Source: Halocafeteria seosinensis
Taxonomy: Eukaryota > Sar > Bigyra > Bicosoecida
Assembly: GCA_001687465.1 (NCBI GenBank)
Contig: LVLI01000201.1
Span: 79,667-143,666 of the forward strand
Direction of reading: 5' to 3'
DNA: 64,000 nt
Under the pieces are notes generated by a model. The model saw nothing but the letters and a program-made list of their open reading frames with translations. It made no database searches and was not told the DNA's origin. Shown piece after piece: positions 22,848-34,111 of this stretch (its first letter is position 1; the number at the start of each line of letters is the position of its first letter). A program made the position numbers and the translations under genes.

Positions 22848-24704
22848 ATGCAGCATCTTGATGAAAGAGCAACCACATACTTGTCGACGATGTCCGAACC
22901 ACGGAGAAATCCCTGTCATCTTCTCAAGGTCTACTTGACATGGCTCCAAGATCACCAAGAACCAGGCCAAGCCTTGGATGCTGTGAGCGACTACTGGAGC
23001 TGTGCGGAAACTCCAAGCCCAGAGCAAGAACCTCTTTTCAAGGTTGCACATGTGATGGAGTGGCCACGATGCATTCCCAAACCAATTAAAACTGATGCTC
23101 AAGCGAAAGCGTTGGCCTTAACCAATCGAAATTTTAGTGGAACCGTCTATGTTCTGGAACCTCTGCGGAAAGAGTGGTTTCCAAATGGGGGGCAGGATCT
23201 TCTGACCGACGATGCTTTTTACAATTTGTCCATGGCGAGATCCATCGTTTTCGCAGGGTATTGTGGCACGGGTGTCACAGAGCATGCTTTCTCTCACTTA
23301 ACTCGATTGACTAACTTGAGTTTACGGGGATGCCGAACAGCTGGAACACGTATCTTGACAAGAAGAACGACTGAACACTTACCGCAATTGCGAAGTCTAA
23401 ACGTCAGTGCGATAGAAGAAGGAATTCTTTCAGATGAATTCTTTTCTCCCCTAACAAATATAAAGCACCTGAAACTAATTCAATGCGAACAATGCAACTT
23501 GAGCAATTCTGCTTTTTTGCATTTGCGAAACTTGGAGAGTTTGGATATTTCCTGGAGCAATCAATTGGACATTTCGTCAACTGCCTTTTATCACATGGCT
23601 CATCTCACTTCATTGGACATGTCTGGTTGCAATCAAACTTCAATTAGCTCAAACATCTTCGCTTTCATGCCCAATTTGGTGCATCTAGACATATCTCAAT
23701 GCAGCCAATCAAGCTTGCGCTCTGAAGACTTTGCTTACCTGAAGGATTTGACATCACTCCGTCTCTCCGGTTGCTCCGCTCCACAAATATCGGATGCAGG
23801 CTTCCGAGACTTGGTCAATTTACGGAGTCTAACAATGCGTCACTGCTCTCAAACATCCTTAACGAGTGCCGCCTTTGAATCCTTAACGAATCTAACTTCA
23901 TTAGATATAACTGGGTGTGACCAACGTACGATGGATTCGACGACTTTTGTAGGTCTTCCTCTCATATATTTGAAGATGACTTCCTGCAAACAATTCGATG
24001 ATGAAGCCTTTCGTCATTTACGAAGCTTGACGTACTTGGACATGCAGCAGTGTTCGCAGCGAACCATAACTTCTGCTGCGTTTCATCATTTATCGAACCT
24101 GAGAACTCTACTAATGCACTACTGTAATCAGGATGAAATACAGGGTGATGCGTTTTGCAATTTGTCAAATTTGCAATCCCTGTCTATGATGGAATGCTCA
24201 ATTGCTCTTACAGACGCTTCTTTTCGTAACTTGTCGAATCTGACTTATTTGAATGTTGCGCATGCATGGGGTACTGTTCGTGACAGGGATTTCTGTAATT
24301 TCCCTCTCTTGCGTGTTCTAAACATCGAGGGGCTGACTAACTTGACAAACGAAGCTTTTCGCTGGCTCACGAATTTAACTTCTTTGAATATCAAGCATTG
24401 TCGATCGATAAACCTGACTTTACCTTCACCGATCACAGGAGAAACGGAATTTAGGCGTGAGGTGACAGACACTCGTGGAATTGATGAGAAGGTATTTCAA
24501 TATCTTCCATCATTGGTATCGCTTACCATCAATTTTAACATGCTGGCATTGATGAGTGAAAATGCCCTAGACTCATTGACCAGGTTGCCCAAGTTAATTA
24601 TTCCCTGTTGCACAAGACGCGAAAGGAATCATTGTCCCCCGGGACTATCGAGGCTCGTACAGGGTACAAACGTAAGGCTCTGTGCGTGCAAACTTCCATG
24701 TTGA
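22848..24704 (+). CDS. Intronless leucine-rich-repeat protein
   Basis: A single exon encoding 618 aa from the ATG at 22848; an in-frame GTG lies 21 nt upstream. After ~140 non-repetitive residues there are about 17 repeats of roughly 24 residues with the pattern AFxxLxxLxSLxxxxCxQxxI. The conserved Cys and Gln (CNQTSI, CSQSSL, CDQRTM, CNQDEI) recall the BspA-like and environmental protist LRR proteins more than plant or animal receptor LRRs. There is no signal peptide, transmembrane helix or kinase, so a soluble binding scaffold is the simplest reading; the ligand is unknown. Absence of introns in an intron-rich neighbourhood could mean a retrocopy, a transfer, or a young expanded family. Confidence 0.8.
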   Translation: MQHLDERATTYLSTMSEPRRNPCHLLKVYLTWLQDHQEPGQALDAVSDYWSCAETPSPEQEPLFKVAHVMEWPRCIPKPIKTDAQAKALALTNRNFSGTVYVLEPLRKEWFPNGGQDLLTDDAFYNLSMARSIVFAGYCGTGVTEHAFSHLTRLTNLSLRGCRTAGTRILTRRTTEHLPQLRSLNVSAIEEGILSDEFFSPLTNIKHLKLIQCEQCNLSNSAFLHLRNLESLDISWSNQLDISSTAFYHMAHLTSLDMSGCNQTSISSNIFAFMPNLVHLDISQCSQSSLRSEDFAYLKDLTSLRLSGCSAPQISDAGFRDLVNLRSLTMRHCSQTSLTSAAFESLTNLTSLDITGCDQRTMDSTTFVGLPLIYLKMTSCKQFDDEAFRHLRSLTYLDMQQCSQRTITSAAFHHLSNLRTLLMHYCNQDEIQGDAFCNLSNLQSLSMMECSIALTDASFRNLSNLTYLNVAHAWGTVRDRDFCNFPLLRVLNIEGLTNLTNEAFRWLTNLTSLNIKHCRSINLTLPSPITGETEFRREVTDTRGIDEKVFQYLPSLVSLTINFNMLALMSENALDSLTRLPKLIIPCCTRRERNHCPPGLSRLVQGTNVRLCACKLPC

Positions 24705-25490
24705 ACTTTCAGCACGGGGGCTCGCATAGCTTTACTTTAAGATACACTTCAGGCTTACACCGGCATAAGAACTACCCCATTGTAAGATATAAAAGTGTGT
24801 ATTGTGTGGCAACCACTCAAAATAATACGGGGACACATGTTAGTGGTGTGTATGTACAATGTTTGTATTGCTCCTACCAAAAGACGTGCAGGTTACAGGT
24901 TAAGCTGCGTTGTGACGGGTTGATGAAGAAGCAGTTTGGCAACAGAACGCGGTTATTGCCCCAATGTGCGTGCATTGACATGAAATCATGATGAAAATGT
25001 GAAGTTCATGGAAATCAGTGTAGCGCGAGTTCGATTCGGCAAGTACCACCAGTAGGGTCTCATGAATAGCCGGAGCAGAGTCTGAAGAGAGGTAATACTG
25101 GTAGCACCCCCGCCATGTTCTTTTGCTATCTTCCGCACTGCACTGCAACGTCCAGCAGCAGTCGTGGTCGCGCACCATTCCTAAATAAGTCTTGTACTCT
25201 AATGGAGGCTTGGTATTTGACACAGACGGTTCTCCGAGTGCAATCTCCTGAATTCAATCAGACAGCGAAGCTGTATATGATGCAGAGGAAGCATTCACTC
25301 AAGCAGATGACAAGGTAGATATCAAGAGTCACACAGAGTTATAGAGATCAATCCACATGATGCTGAGGCTGCGACTTTGCGCTTAGCGTGGTAGTCTATT
25401 GTGGCAACATTTAATAGGGTTGATACACGCATACTTCACCGCGCTCAAGTTTATTTTTAGGTTACTAGAGCACGCATAAGGGTTGTAATC
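24705..25490. other. Intergenic region after the LRR gene
   Basis: About 790 bp with no supported gene. Several 60-130 codon frames are open by chance. I see no repeat, RNA gene or mobile element here. Confidence 0.4.
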
Positions 25491-26376
25491 ATGCTTCGGA
25501 GTCATTATTGGACTCACCGACAGAGCCCTCTGGCAATCTTCACCAGGGGGGTGAAGACCCAGTTCCATCCTCTTCCTCGTGGAGGCTTCCCTCAGCGATT
25601 TTGCACCTCTTCCAGAGCTCGACAACAGCAGAAAAGGAGTCATAGTGGTAGTACACTTACGCCGTATGTTCTGGGAGGTGGAGGACTGATCCCATTCGCC
25701 TGGTTTTCAGCCGCAGCATGTAAGTGGTGGTGGTTCATGGAATCGTACCCGTGGAATTGGCATTACTCCTAATCCCACGTACTCGACGCAGGTGACAAAG
25801 ACGTCCGAGAATGGAGCAAAAGTGTCTTGAAACCATTGTATGGATTCACGGGGACCACAGATGACGTCATTAAGCTTTTTGAACCCAGATCTCCCGAGCA
25901 AGTATGTGAGATAGGAGAGCTGTGTGACATCAGCACATGACATGGGCCCATCTAAGTTTATTTTTTCATATGAAATGCTGCTTTGCTACTCTCTGCAGTC
26001 GTGTGTTAAGCTTGCGTATTATGGAGCGTCGATCTTGTCGTTCATGGGAGCCATTCACTGGGGAACTGCCATGGTCAGCACAGCATGGTCAGCACGAAGT
26101 CGAGCATTGTCGTACGGAATCAGTACAATTCCTTCGTTAGTAGCGTGGGGCTCGCTGGCTTCGCTTGTTGGGGTCGAAGAGAGAAAACAAAATAATGAGG
26201 GCTGTCGATCAGCCTTGGTGGGGCAAGCTGTGGGTTTTGCTTCGGTATTCTGGTACGATCTCGTGACAATATCGAACGGCAAACTTCCTCGGTGGTATAT
26301 TTCTCTGCGCATCCCTTTGACTCTGGGTGCCTTGGTTTCATTGACATTACCGGTATTGTCAGTGAAACCACAGTGA
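25491..26376 (+). CDS. TMEM69-like (DUF3429) mitochondrial membrane protein
   Basis: Three exons: 25491-25719, 25792-25901 and 25999-26376; 238 aa. The first ~55 residues are Arg/Ser/Gln-rich without acidic residues, consistent with mitochondrial import. TPYVLGGGGLIPFAWFSAA is the first hydrophobic segment. KLAYYGASILSFMGAIHWG is the family hallmark, and further helices include YGISTIPSLVAWGSLASLVG and a final LTLGALVSLTLPVLSVKP. Proteins of this family are small multi-pass membrane proteins of unknown biochemical role. The last 40 bp of coding sequence form a near-perfect hairpin, listed separately. Confidence 0.82.
26333..26370. repeat. Near-perfect 38-bp palindrome at the end of the TMEM69-like gene
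   Basis: The arms 26333-26351 and 26352-26370 are complementary at 17 of 19 positions with no loop, centred on ACCGGT. It lies within the last codons, ending 3 bp before the stop codon. Because of the symmetry the antisense strand encodes a near-copy of the last residues (VSLTxPVxSxKP). Confidence 0.85.
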
Positions 26377-27315
26377 ATCCAAGAAGGATCAGCGAGACGA
26401 TTACGGTTGATGGTTTGCGCTGCTCGAGAGGGCGGGAGAAGCCTGTATGTAGCAAGACACTCTGTTGAGGACTTGAAATGCTTGTCGCCATCGGTTCGCT
26501 TCTAACGTACGGACCGGCATTGCCACTAAGATGAACTTTGCAGCAGACTTGGTCGATTTGAAGGCTACCGTAGCACACTGAAACTTGCTGAACATCAGCT
26601 GAATGGAGTCCTACGAAAAAGCATTACCCCCATCTAAATCCAGACTCGGTTGAAATTCTCTGCTCTATGTGGGCAGCGACAGCAACGAGCAACATCCGCT
26701 ATGTGCTGGCAAAGGCACCAGTGAGAATGCTCCTGGTGGTGGCAGTGAAAGAGGATTAGTAGAGTTACGGGCGCGGTTGAACGCCATTGAAACGGAGAAA
26801 ACGAGAACGCATTTTGTTGCATAGTTCAATGATGGATGGACTTTGATGTTTACTCTCTAGAGATCCTGACCTTGTGGTATTGTAGCGTCTACACTGGAGC
26901 AACCCTTACAGGAAAACTATACCCGCTTCTTCAGGCAATTGCGTATAGCATTTTTAGTTGTCGTGGTAGTAGAAGCGGGGTGAAGAGTTCGCAATGTGAA
27001 TATGATGCTACCGGTGTGTTAGTACAAGCCACACGATTTACTTTTCTTGGATATATCCATACGACAACCTTTGCCGGGTTATGTTAGCACATACACACGA
27101 ATAATTTTTTGCGAGGTTCTATTTACTGGTATTATTCCGGACTCCGGAGTTATGTAATACAGCAAAAAATTCAAACGAAGCAACCTGTTACCGACAGGAA
27201 GCGAACAGTGTGGTACATCCGTTGATATTGTTGCAAACTACCTACCACCTAATGTTTCCACTCAGTAGGGTACTACCACAACTATATTGGCACAATAATA
27301 AATGAATGTGCCACG
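26377..27315. other. Intergenic region before the PAXX-like candidate
   Basis: About 940 bp between two plus-strand genes. No coding region is supported. An open frame of 83 codons near 26836-27087 has hydrophobic stretches but no family match or splice signals. Nothing else is seen. Confidence 0.4.
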
Positions 27316-28507
27316 ATGGTGTCATCGTCTGAGACATCGTTCACACGACATATTATCGATAAACTTCTAGTATGCGACGAGGGTCCTCCCCGTGCCTTGA
27401 CTAGTCTTTCGACACGGCTTCCGACTGGACAGCCACGGGCCACCGATGACAGCGTCGTGACGGTCTACACCACCCCGAACCAGGATCCGGAGAAACCAGA
27501 ATTATTCGTGTCATGCACTGTACGGACTAACAAGGAAGGCGAGAAAGCACCGCTTACATTGTTTACCGGGAAGTTTACGGATTCCTTCTTCAGCAAACAT
27601 GTACGTACGCGCATACAGAGTTCATTCATCGTACGAGTAGTAATTGTCAAGTATGTGTGAGTGAGTGCTGCAGATTAAACGCGCTGGATTACGCGTGAAC
27701 GCCGAGCAATTCGCGGGCATCTTTGAGAGGGCCTTGTATGCGCAAGGAGAACCTTTAGCTTCCCCTGCTCTGGAATTCGAAGAAGACGAAGAGAGCGATA
27801 GTGACGAGGATGGTAACGATGGGTCGAATAAGGAGGGTAGTATCCCTGAGAAATTGACACTGAAGCTGCAATATCTCAAAGAGGAGCTGTTTGAAATCAA
27901 CGGGGACTTGCCGTTGAAGAAGAAGCAATGCAAAGATACAGACATTCTCGCTCTGTTATGGATGTCTCAACAGGTTTCGAATCGAGGTGGATCAGCCGGA
28001 TCAGCTCAGAAAAATGAGAATGGCATCAAACAGCCGACCGTCAAGACGGAAGCGCCGCAGTCTCAGAGCAGCACTGGCTCCGGGTCAGATGCTACAGCTA
28101 CTGACAACGCGCCTGCCAACAAGGGCAAAAGCCCCCTTCGAGAGAGTACTTCTAGTGGTAGTGTGACGACAACGTACAATACAGAGGCCGTAGCTGTGAA
28201 GAAGGAAGAGAACGAGGCTACTGCCACTGGGAAGTCTGAAGCAGTCCCTGCTTCGTCCGAGAGTGTTGAAGTGAAACCGAAAGCAGAAGAGGGAACACAG
28301 GGAACTAGGGAGGAGAAACCAGCGACGGCTTCGCAGCGCGCTCCAGCTGTTAAGAAGAAGCCACCACCCATGGGACTGAATCCAGGCAAAAAGCGGTAAG
28401 TAAGCTTGTGCTCCTAAGTATTCGCAAGTTTTGGCTTGGCTAAGTCTGTTGACTGCTGCAGTCGAGTTGGTGGTGGGGCTAAAATTGGAGGAGGTAATAT
28501 AAAGTGA
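27316..28507 (+). CDS. Acidic nuclear-type protein, possible PAXX/XRCC4-like end-joining factor
   Basis: Three exons: 27316-27600, 27674-28395 and 28462-28507; 350 aa. The first ~190 residues resemble a small beta-sandwich head: alternating hydrophobic strands (ELFVSCTV, APLTLFTGKF), a helix (NAEQFAGIFERALYAQ), an acidic stretch (EFEEDEESDSDEDGN) and further strands (KLTLKLQYLKEELFEI). A long Ser/Thr/Glu-rich linker follows. The C-terminus has PPPMGLNPGKKRRVGGGAK, reminiscent of the NPG-containing Ku-binding tail of PAXX (INPGFKSKKP-like). Head plus flexible linker plus basic Ku-binding tail is the XRCC4/XLF/PAXX plan, so non-homologous end joining is a possible role. The resemblance is by eye only, and an unrelated nuclear protein is equally possible. 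Confidence 0.55.
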
Positions 28508-28637
28508 GGTATTCGAATAAGCTAGCCTTGATGCTAGCATATGTATATAAAATAGATAAACAAATCGTCGACACTAAGCACCGAATTTTGTCACTGCTGT
28601 CAGCAAGCAACTCTTAAAAGTTTGAGTTCGCGTTCCA

Positions 28638-30306
28638 TCAGCGGCGCATCATAGAATGTAAAGCATTTGCTGCTGCATTTCTCCTTGAATTCGCTGCCTG
28701 CGGGTACATACCTGAAGGTGAACTCGACGCAGCTGCAGAGTGTGATCCTGCCACAAGCATCGGTGGAGAGTTCACGCAAGGCTGATCCTGATTTGCGTAG
28801 GGATAATGTGGCCGTTGTTGATGTAGAGGTATGATGGGACCCATATTTCGCTGGAAGTGAGACCCAGAGATATAATTTTGAGTGGAGTACGCTGAGGGGT
28901 TCAGTACCTGTCCGTTTGGGCCTACTGGTATCGGGTTAAAGTATGTCCCAGCTCCAAGCGAAGATGAGCTAACAACTACGGGAGCAATTGGGATATGGGG
29001 GCTCATTTGATGTTGAGGCAGGCAATTCATCTGTTGATAAGAAGACCAAAATTGTCCTACTAGTGGCATAGCATTCACGTTCCCCGACCCGACTGACGAT
29101 CCTTGCAGCGAGACTTGATGAGCTGTTTGTGTTTGGGGACCACTTTGGCTTCGGGGGGTGTATGTTTCAGTGGGACTCGCTGGGTTATCAGAGATTTCCG
29201 ATTCCGCAACATCGAAAGAGCGACGGCGCTTGCCTGTAAGTGGAGCGCGAATATGCTGAGGTGTCCTGCTATTTGTGTCCTCCAAGTCATCCTGAAACTT
29301 TTCAAGGAACTCGAGGCACATATCATCTAATTCGTGCTCGGCTTGCGCAATTTCTTCTTCAAGGCTCGCAAACGGCGGGTTGGGATCCTTCTTAGGCACA
29401 TATACTTGCTGTAAATGACACCAACATCCACGCTGTACTCCAGAGAAAAATGACTGAATTTAGACAGCAAACTTACTTTCCCCAGGGCTGCCTCCTTTGG
29501 CCACTTTTTCGAGACACGCATGGGGTCACAGTTCAATGCTGTGGCGACGTATGCGCGTAACGTTGTATTTGGTTTCAAGTTCCTGATCAAGCCAACTCTG
29601 AACAGGGAGATCAGCTGGCTAGCAAAATCTATTTCTGCACCCGAGAATCACATCGACACATCGAAATTGAATGGCTGTGCTACAAGCGAGGTTCAGGTGA
29701 CTCCGAGGTATCCGCTAGTGACGTACCGTAGTCTGTCCATTTTCCCGAACGCCGTTTTGACTCAGCCACTACATTCCACGCATCGGGATACTTGGTCTTT
29801 GCTTTTTGCTGAACAACTGATGAAAATATGTCGGATAGCGGCACCTCGACAATCCCGACGGCTGCATTGCGAAGTAGGTAGTTGAGTACTAACGTTAGCT
29901 ACAAATACAAACATTGAAACGTACGACTTGGACCGTCTACTGTCGTCGCCGTAATTTGTCGATAATACTCAGTTCCATTCTCTCCCGTAACTGCGGCAGA
30001 GCTCGTAGTATCTTGAGTTGGCGCGTTACCACTGCGGCTTCCACCAGTACCACCACGATCGCCCGTGTTCTCCAATGTGTTCCCGTTTGCAGAATTTCTA
30101 GGATGATTATGGGGCACTTTGTTAGCAAGCTTTAGTTCCAGTATTTCCTCCTCCTTACTGCTTAAACGACTCGACCCGAGTGACTCATTATTTCCGGCAG
30201 GATCCTCGCCATCAGACGACACATGTTGAGTCGCTAAGGTAGCTGTCGCAGCGCTATCAGCGCTGGACGACGTGCTATAGTCCCCCGAATTCATCTGATC
30301 CAGCAT
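28638..30306 (-). CDS. Protein with SGKWT...MRVSKK...GKQVY domain (possible DNA-binding)
   Basis: From 30306 down, four exons: 29925-30306, 29727-29861, 29477-29634, 28638-29408; 481 aa. The first ~130 residues are Ser/Thr/Asn-rich. Exons 2-4 encode a compact conserved domain: RRSGKWTDYEIDFASQLI, then NTTLRAYVATALNCDPMRVS, KKWPKEA and LGKQVYVPKK. I recall this arrangement, a Myb/SANT-like helix followed by 'TTLR.YVA..LNCDPMR.SKK...GKQV', from conserved hypothetical proteins of diatoms and oomycetes. A helical EEEIAQAEHELDDMCLEFLE segment and a Gln/Pro/Ser-rich tail follow, as in transcription regulators. The splice at 29409-29476 is confirmed by restoration of the GKQVY motif. The molecular function is unknown; DNA binding is inferred from the Trp-containing helix and composition. 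Confidence 0.75.
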
Positions 30307-31481
30307 TGTTTGTACACTGTGCGCTTCTCAGTACTCACACTACTCTTAGTGTGTCCAGAAAACGGTGCGGGGTCCTTCTTGTATTGAGTAAGAAAACGAC
30401 GTCACTCAAACAAAAGACTCCTGGGCCGCACAGGCGACTGACAGCTGTATCTTCCCCCCGCTGCTGTAACCCTCTCGTGACGATACAGTTCGGCTAAAGC
30501 ACATCCATTTGGGAAGAAATTACCAATACCGCAATATTGACTCAATCTTGCTCAGACGGACACCTCTGTCTGTGTAGAGTCGCAGATCCTGCTTTGGCGA
30601 CGCGCCAAGTTGCTACGCAGAGGTCGTACAATGCTGCACGGTAACAAAAAAACAGGTATCCATGTTCTACGATGACGCAAACACAACACACAGAGAGAAG
30701 CAGCATTTGACCATTGATCGAGAAGGGAAACGCTATCGAACGAGCATAAACTTCGGCTGCGGGACTTGAAGGGGGTGGTGCGGAGCACAACCACTACCGG
30801 GCCGGTTTCTATAAACTTTTTCTTGTTTCCGCCCCCTAATATAGTCACCACAAGCCCAATCCACGCTATCCACTAGACTCAATGAAATCATTTCCATGGG
30901 TGCATGATGTTGTGAGCACAGCCCAGACCTTCGTACGCAATTAGTCACGGACACGCGGCCTCCTTTGGTTTTTTGTCAGCCTCCGGACATTTACCAAAGC
31001 CGCAGATGAATAGAGTCCAACAACAACCTAGTTTGTTTGCTGAATGAGCTTGATGCTGGGTGCATCCGGGAGCCTCGTTCACCTATTGACTTACGACAAT
31101 GCGGGGATGACGTTGTATACGCTTCTGAACAATGCCGGCGGCGGCCGTACTTTCTACTGTGCTTAGTACCTGACACCAGGCGTCTCGGTGAACAATAATT
31201 TTTTCACCAGAGAACTGAATGAACAGTTCGTGAATATCAAAGTATGTAAAGTTACTGTATCTATCCAAACACTGTGCAACAACTGACTTGCATCAACCCT
31301 GCACCCCTTAGTAATATGAGTCAGTATTCCCTCAGTGTGTGTCCTTAAAACGGAGTGAGTCACCGCAACGGTTCAGCCCGCAGACCCGGAAATTTCCTGG
31401 CTACAACCGACACAACGATGGGATAAAAAACCGTGGGTTCACAACGACGATGGACAAAAAACCGTGGGTACACAAGAATGT
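30307..31481. other. Intergenic region with a short tandem duplication
   Basis: About 1.2 kb with no supported gene. Near its right end two ~30-bp tandem copies occur (31411-31470). Short frames on both strands have no family features. Confidence 0.4.
31411..31470. repeat. Two tandem ~30-bp units
   Basis: Units 31411-31439 and 31440-31470 share CACAACGA(C)GATGG and AAAAAACCGTGGGT, differing by a 2-bp indel and a few substitutions. A third partial start (CACAAG) follows. It lies just beyond the stop of the minus-strand WD40 gene, so it would be in that gene's 3' UTR. Confidence 0.7.
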
Positions 31482-34111
31482 TCATTTCTTTTCAGTGTCT
31501 ACTGCTGGAGAGCCTGAGCCTTGTACTCTCTTCCGCTTTCCTCTGGATTTGCGAGTCGGACGTTTAGACGCCTCTGGAGACCGCGCTTCCGGCTCTGGTG
31601 GATTACTCGTCACTTCTCTACATAGGAGGGCACATTCTGAAACGTCAATAAGGGACAAGCCAACCGTTCCATCACCTAAGGCTGACACTGCACACGCATA
31701 TTGGGAGCTTAGTGATTCCCCGCTTAGAACCGTGTCTGCTGCTCCATAAGGAAGAGCTACGAGCCGGACCAACTCTGCGGAAGCGTCAAAAGCAGGAATT
31801 GGAATTTGAATTGAAGATTGAAATTGCTGTGTCACTGTAGATTGAGGACGTCTAATAGCTACTCCAGTCGTTTCGAATGCGGAATTGGTGCGTTTGTGTG
31901 TTCCAACGAACCCCGGCATCAACGAGACTGAACCATCACTGGAGGCCTGGGCCAAAATAGTGTAGACTCCGTCGTTCCCTCTTTTCTTACCGCGTTTTGG
32001 TTTGCCTCCTGAAAACATTATAGTGGGCATAGCGTCTAGAGAGGAGATGGTACTCTTGCAATTAGGCATCATCGCGCTCGTTGATCCTGAGGGGAATTCT
32101 ACTAGCCTAGTTTCTCCTTCTTGAACGCAGGCAAGAACCCCTTCAGGAACGGCAGCTACCGCTGTCACAGGATGTAAACCGAGCGATTGTTCCCTCACGC
32201 ATCTATATTCGGATACATCCCACACTCTTATCGCTCCATCTCCATACCCTGCTATTATTTCCTGTGTGTTCTGCCAACTCCAGCTCAGTGATGAGACGTA
32301 TGCTGTAGTGCTAGCGGTCCCTCGCAAACAGAGCGGATCAAACACTGTGAGAGGAACAGCTGACCTACTGTAATGGTCGTCGCCCGAAAGCGGCCAGAAT
32401 AGCAGTTCCCTTTCTTCCGAATCTTGTCCCACGCTCCACAGAGTAACGCACCCGTTATCAGCACCTGTTACAAATAGCTCAGCGTCGTGGGAGCTCCACC
32501 TGAACACTGTTTGGTACGAGCCTTCAAGGCTTGCTACACATAAAGGACGAAGAGACACACGTATCGGAAGAGACACAGACAGTTTGCTAGCAACCTGAGG
32601 AGGACTCGGTATAGGAAACACAACGGCGTTTCCATTTCCCATACACGCACCTAGTAAGCCAAAGCGTGTTGGGGCCTCAGAAGTTCCGGGAGACTCAGGG
32701 GCAACATCGTGGTACGAAGAAGGTTTACAAAACGGATTCCAGTGTAAATCAGTCACTGACCCACATGCATGCTCTAGAAGAAGTGTACATTTTGCACCTC
32801 TGATAGAAAGACTGGAAGCGCTACCTGGTTTGGCAATGAACCTCGGCTCCTGTATGTTAGCGTCTGAGCAGTTGTCGTCACTACCATGCACCACAGTGCT
32901 CTGCCATATTTGTATACAGGTCGAAGAACTATCGTCCTGCTCCCTATTTTGAGAGTTGGATGGAGCATCCGAGGTTGACAGAGCCAATGCAATTTCGCTA
33001 GCATTGTCATTTTGACCCTTCATCGTAAATGCATCCATGGCACTCACTGGAGACTCCAGAGTCAATTTCCAATGCGCCGCATAGCTATGCGTGTCTTTAG
33101 TCCCGCGTACCGTTACATCAGAAGGAAGCGACGTCTGCGAATGGGAAGGGAGCATGTGTGGGTCAGTGACTGCATGAGAAAAACACTGAGATGTCGACGA
33201 CGCGCATGCATCCCCCACCACTTGAGTTTCCCCAAGCCAATCCGAGATGCATGCGTACGTTGGACACAACATATGAGGCAAATTGAACGCACCATTTACT
33301 GCATGATGATCATCTCCTTCAGGTTGCCAAAATCCTCGAGGGACTGCTGCTGGCGCGACCATTCTCCTTGCGCTATTATCATCCATTAAGTCTGGCTCGT
33401 GATCATCCCCAGTATTGGCGCGTGTCCTTCCACCGCGACCGCCACCACCACGACCCCGAGTTCCGACTACTCTCCCGCGTCCCCATCTCTGTCCATGAAC
33501 ACCACCTCGGATAGTACCCCCAGTTATACTCAAGACCGAAGAAGGATCGGGGTGTCCACTTCCGTATCCGAAATTAGTATGAAGCTGCTCATCCGCTTTA
33601 TCGCGGCTCGTAACGTCGTCGTAGGAGACACATACCCGATTCTTAAGATGGTACATTATCCCCGGCTTGGTAGTAAATTGTACCCCACAGAACGGACACC
33701 GTACATTACACCGGTACTCGTATCCTCCCCGTTGCTGGTGAGCTACATGATCCCCAACCCGTGGTGGCCGTCCTACTCTCTTGCTCTGCGTTGGGATTTC
33801 ACCTAATGATTCCTCGGTAACTGAGATTCCCATAGCTCGCGCCTCATTGACAGCATCCCGGATGACGTGTTCGAGTGTTGCACGAGGTCGCTGCGGGTCA
33901 AACGAAAAATACGGTAATGACTAACAAATTAACGTCTTTCCAGAGCAATAGATTTCTTTCTGCTTACCTTGCCTTGCTGCGGAGGTGGCGGCTGTTCAAA
34001 CTCCTCCTCTTCCTCTTCCTGTTCTTCCTCCTCCTCCGAGTCCATTGGCGCAGCCTGGCGCGAACGAGCGCCTCCCCGATGTGTGGCGGCTCTTCTATTG
34101 GCACGAGGCAT
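31482..34111 (-). CDS. Zinc-finger, RGG-rich WD40 nuclear protein, possible TFIIIC subunit (GTF3C2/Tfc6-like)
   Basis: From 34111 down, two exons: 33968-34111 and 31482-33890; 850 aa. The start is MPRANRRAAT; an in-frame upstream ATG at 34168 would add 19 residues. The N-terminus has an acidic run (EEEEEQEEEEEEFEQ). Next come an AT-hook-like VGRPPRVG and a C2HC finger (CPFCGVQF...MYHLKNRVC), then an RGG-rich stretch (GRGRVVGTRGRGGGGRGGR). The C-terminal half is a WD40 propeller beginning LLLEHACGSVTDLHWNP, with VTGADNGCVTLWSV and AGYGDGAIRVWDV blades, and it ends in a basic RKSRGKRKR tail. A propeller starting with 'H..GSV.DL.W.P' and preceded by AT-hook and basic motifs resembles the TFIIIC subunit that bridges A- and B-box factors on tRNA genes. 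That is inference; a general chromatin WD40 protein is the alternative. Confidence 0.72.

Noticed and set aside
26120-26578. 152-codon minus-strand frame ending in VSLTIPVMSMKP, seemingly a paralogue of the TMEM69-like protein
   Set aside because: The similarity arises because the 38-bp palindrome is self-complementary; the rest of the frame is antisense shadow.
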